DNA from: Siphonodentalium dalli
Lineage: Eukaryota > Mollusca > Scaphopoda > Gadilida > Siphonodentaliidae
Assembly (NCBI GenBank): GCA_032622095.1
Contig: CP136061.1
Location: 215,540,373-215,604,372 of the forward strand
DNA length: 64,000 bases
Direction: 5' to 3'
Below, in pieces: positions 62,271 through 64,000 of the stretch (position 1 is the first letter of the stretch; every line of letters begins with the position of its first letter). Made by a program: the position numbers and the translations under genes. The notes beneath the pieces are model-generated. The model made no database searches and was not told the origin of the DNA. It saw nothing but the letters and a program-made list of their open reading frames with translations.

Positions 62271-62971
62271 TTGAAATGGATACTGTACTCAAATGTTGTT
62301 GGTGTCTATAGTCTTTGAGTCGTAGACAAAGGTAACCAGCTTTCCGCTATTTTAAAGTTTGTTGAGTATGAAGTAATGTTATGGATGGCAGATTAGCCGG
62401 AATGCAAAAATACCAATTGTCATTGTCGAGTAATTTCTGTACAGTTTTCAAGCAAATATATCAAATAAATTTTATGTTATATACCCATTTAAGTTATTTT
62501 CACTGGCCATTGAGTGGCTTGGGTATATGCCCTGTGTCAACATATGTTTTACACGATCGTATGTGCCACGCGTTGCCCAATCCACTATCCGTCAATTTAT
62601 TTGATTACGTCTTGTACACGAAATTCGTAATTTAATTTTTGGCTCCATTCATAAATTTACTTGATATCAAATTATGAACTTTGATTTTAAGATAACCTGT
62701 TGATTTGAACGTTTACAGAATACATCTTCAATAAATTCCCGGTAATACCAACAATTCACCTAGTACAAACGCTATCGCATGCCAAATGGGGTGGGATGCT
62801 GAAAAATCGCAAGCCAATTTGCGCGCGATTTAGTTTGCCGTGTCCCGCGTGACTCAGCATCGCATGCGAATATGTTTCGATTGTAAAATTCAAAGAAATG
62901 TAACTCTAACATACCCGTTATTTAGTAAAAAATCATACCAAAAGAATGACACCACAAAGAGACACGTCTAA

Positions 62972-63529
62972 GACCTGTTGGGAAACACAAAATTCAAACT
63001 GTTATTGAAGCGCCGCAGGCGCGTTAAGCAACGTCACCCCTTTTTCAAATTGATATCGAGGCAGTCAGGTCGCGCCAGCGACCGCTGCCGCGGGGGCCTG
63101 ATGGCTCATAAAAACAACTCTATATATAAGCGCCCGCGGCTACCACTTTATAGCAAAGACCTGTTGGGAAACACAAAATTCAAACTGTTATTGAAGCGCC
63201 GCAGGCGCGTTAAGCAACGTCACCCCTTTTTCAAATTGATATCGAGGCAGTCAGGTCGCGCCAGCGACCGCTGCCGCGGGGGCCTGATGGCTCATAAAAA
63301 CAACTCTATATATAAGCGCCCGCGGCTACCACTTTATAGCAAAGACCTGTTGGGAAACACAAAATTCAAACTGTTATTGAAGCGCCGCAGGCGCGTTAAG
63401 CAACGTCACCCCTTTTTCAAATTGATATCGAGGCAGTCAGGTCGCGCCAGCGACCGCTGCCGCGGGGGCCTGATGGCTCATAAAAACAACTCTATATATA
63501 AGCGCCCGCGGCTACCACTTTATAGCATC
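62972..63529. repeat. Three identical GC-rich 186 bp tandem repeats
   Basis: Copies begin at 62972, 63158 and 63344 with gacctgttgggaaacacaaa and read identically through 'accactttatagca'. Each contains hairpins ggtcgcgccagcgacc and gcgccgcaggcgc, and a longer pairing gccgcggg with cccgcggc across a loop that holds tatatataag. Period 186 is a multiple of three, so one frame (KLLLKRRRRVKQRHPFF pattern) runs through all copies. It is very basic and has no start of its own, so I do not call a gene. GC content is far above the surroundings. Confidence 0.9.
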
Positions 63530-63701
63530 AAGGGTAGACTGAGCAAATCGAGACGGGATGCTGGTCCCGCCAAACTCTCCAGACGGCATCGACATATCAA
63601 AACGCATGCGATTCTCGCCTATCGTATCCGTATTTGGACGAGATTGTAAGACCATAGCCTGAACAATTAATATAATATCGATAATATACAGAAAGATTAG
63701 T

Positions 63702-63747
63702 AATTTGAGTCGGAGAACGTTTACAGAATACATCTCCGACTCAAATT
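63702..63747. repeat. Perfect 14 bp stem hairpin
   Basis: aatttgagtcggag and ctccgactcaaatt surround an 18 bp loop that contains the family word cgtttacagaatac, near the right end of the element. Confidence 0.85.
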
Positions 63748-64000
63748 TCTAATCGTTCTTATCGATTTTCGAATCGTTGGTATTACCGGGAATTTATTGA
63801 ACATGGCGTACAGTACCCCTTTAACTCAGTTCTGAAATTGACATGAATGTTACCAAGCTCCGTGCAAAGTTGTGCAAGACTTAGCTTAGCGAGGGGACTG
63901 AACTCTGTTTTGCAGCTTGGAATGTTACATCACCACCAGTGAATACCAGTCTAATATCAATGGCCATGCGTGCACTAACATGTAACAGGAGGATGTATCG

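Larger units (their letters stand above)
62271..63824. mobile_element. TTAA-family composite element, ~1.55 kb, with 186 bp repeats
   Basis: The left part (ttgaaatggatactgtactc onward) matches the element at 48743-49241. The right end attaccgggaatttattgaa followed by gtacagtacccctttaa matches that element's right end. In between, at 62728-62755, the right subterminal motif occurs inverted (ttcaataaattcccggtaat), and a 186 bp tandem repeat and a hairpin follow. The copy is therefore a family member that acquired or retained a different core. The left terminal TTAA is degraded to TTGA. Confidence 0.65.

Noticed and set aside
62972-63529. Hammerhead ribozyme in the 186 bp repeat
   Set aside because: Parts of the core are suggestive, but the essential ga after ctgat and the correct stem arrangement are missing. 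Left as a test, not a call.
62978-63649. 223-codon frame over the 186 bp repeats
   Set aside because: The repeat period keeps the frame open by chance. The product is a monotonous basic sequence without domain or independent start.
1-64000. tRNA, rRNA or snRNA genes
   Set aside because: I scanned for obvious cloverleaf and box A/B patterns and saw none. A covariance scan would be needed to exclude degenerate copies.

Overview
The window looks like AT-rich, intron- and transposon-dense DNA from a marine invertebrate. A bivalve or other mollusc is my best guess, from the mix of short TIR elements, the dispersed repeats with 'ggacagacgg' type ends and the many 'tacatgtac' words. There are no operons, ribosome binding sites or bacterial gene spacing. 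Almost none of the open frames are genes. The window is mainly a layered record of DNA transposons, with one LINE remnant, several tandem repeats, a recent segmental duplication and a 10 kb satellite array.

Left part (1-20 kb): palindromic MITEs; a 2.8 kb element with poly-G/poly-C ends and a 7 bp target duplication, with a complete hAT-type element nested inside it; a broken L1/Tx1-type LINE tail (minus strand, 7.0-8.4 kb); a hAT-like element; a candidate P-like element holding a frameshifted THAP domain (10.5-12.2 kb); a Mutator-like element with 147 bp terminal repeats around the C-terminal part of a MULE transposase (12.5-13.8 kb); a TA-flanked element (14.6-15.7 kb); and a hAT MITE with a perfect 8 bp duplication (19.2-19.6 kb).

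Middle part (20-47 kb): dispersed and tandem repeats, a short coding remnant at 21.4-21.6 kb, a threefold diverged repeat (24.3-25.5 kb), a second poly-G element (30.4-30.9 kb) and a nearly identical tandem pair of ~3.79 kb units (31.1-38.7 kb). Older relatives at 41.3-42.0 kb and 42.14-42.42 kb preserve the uninterrupted sites of two insertions, which fixes the ends of those elements. TTAA-flanked MITEs, a 1.15 kb hAT element and long palindromes follow.

Right part (47-64 kb): two minus-strand exons (48500-48583 and 47369-47525) join in phase and encode the C-terminal helices of a major facilitator transporter resembling SLC46. Their missing upstream exons must lie above 48.6 kb. This could place the array at 49.38-59.37 kb in an intron. 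The array is built from 15 and 21 bp monomers. Both lengths are multiples of three and no frame used contains a stop, so giant open frames run on both strands as a by-product. After it come a TTAA element, two weak first-exon candidates and a TTAA-family element carrying three identical, GC-rich, structured 186 bp repeats.

Boundaries come from reading terminal repeats and target duplications directly. Family names are recognition, not database results.
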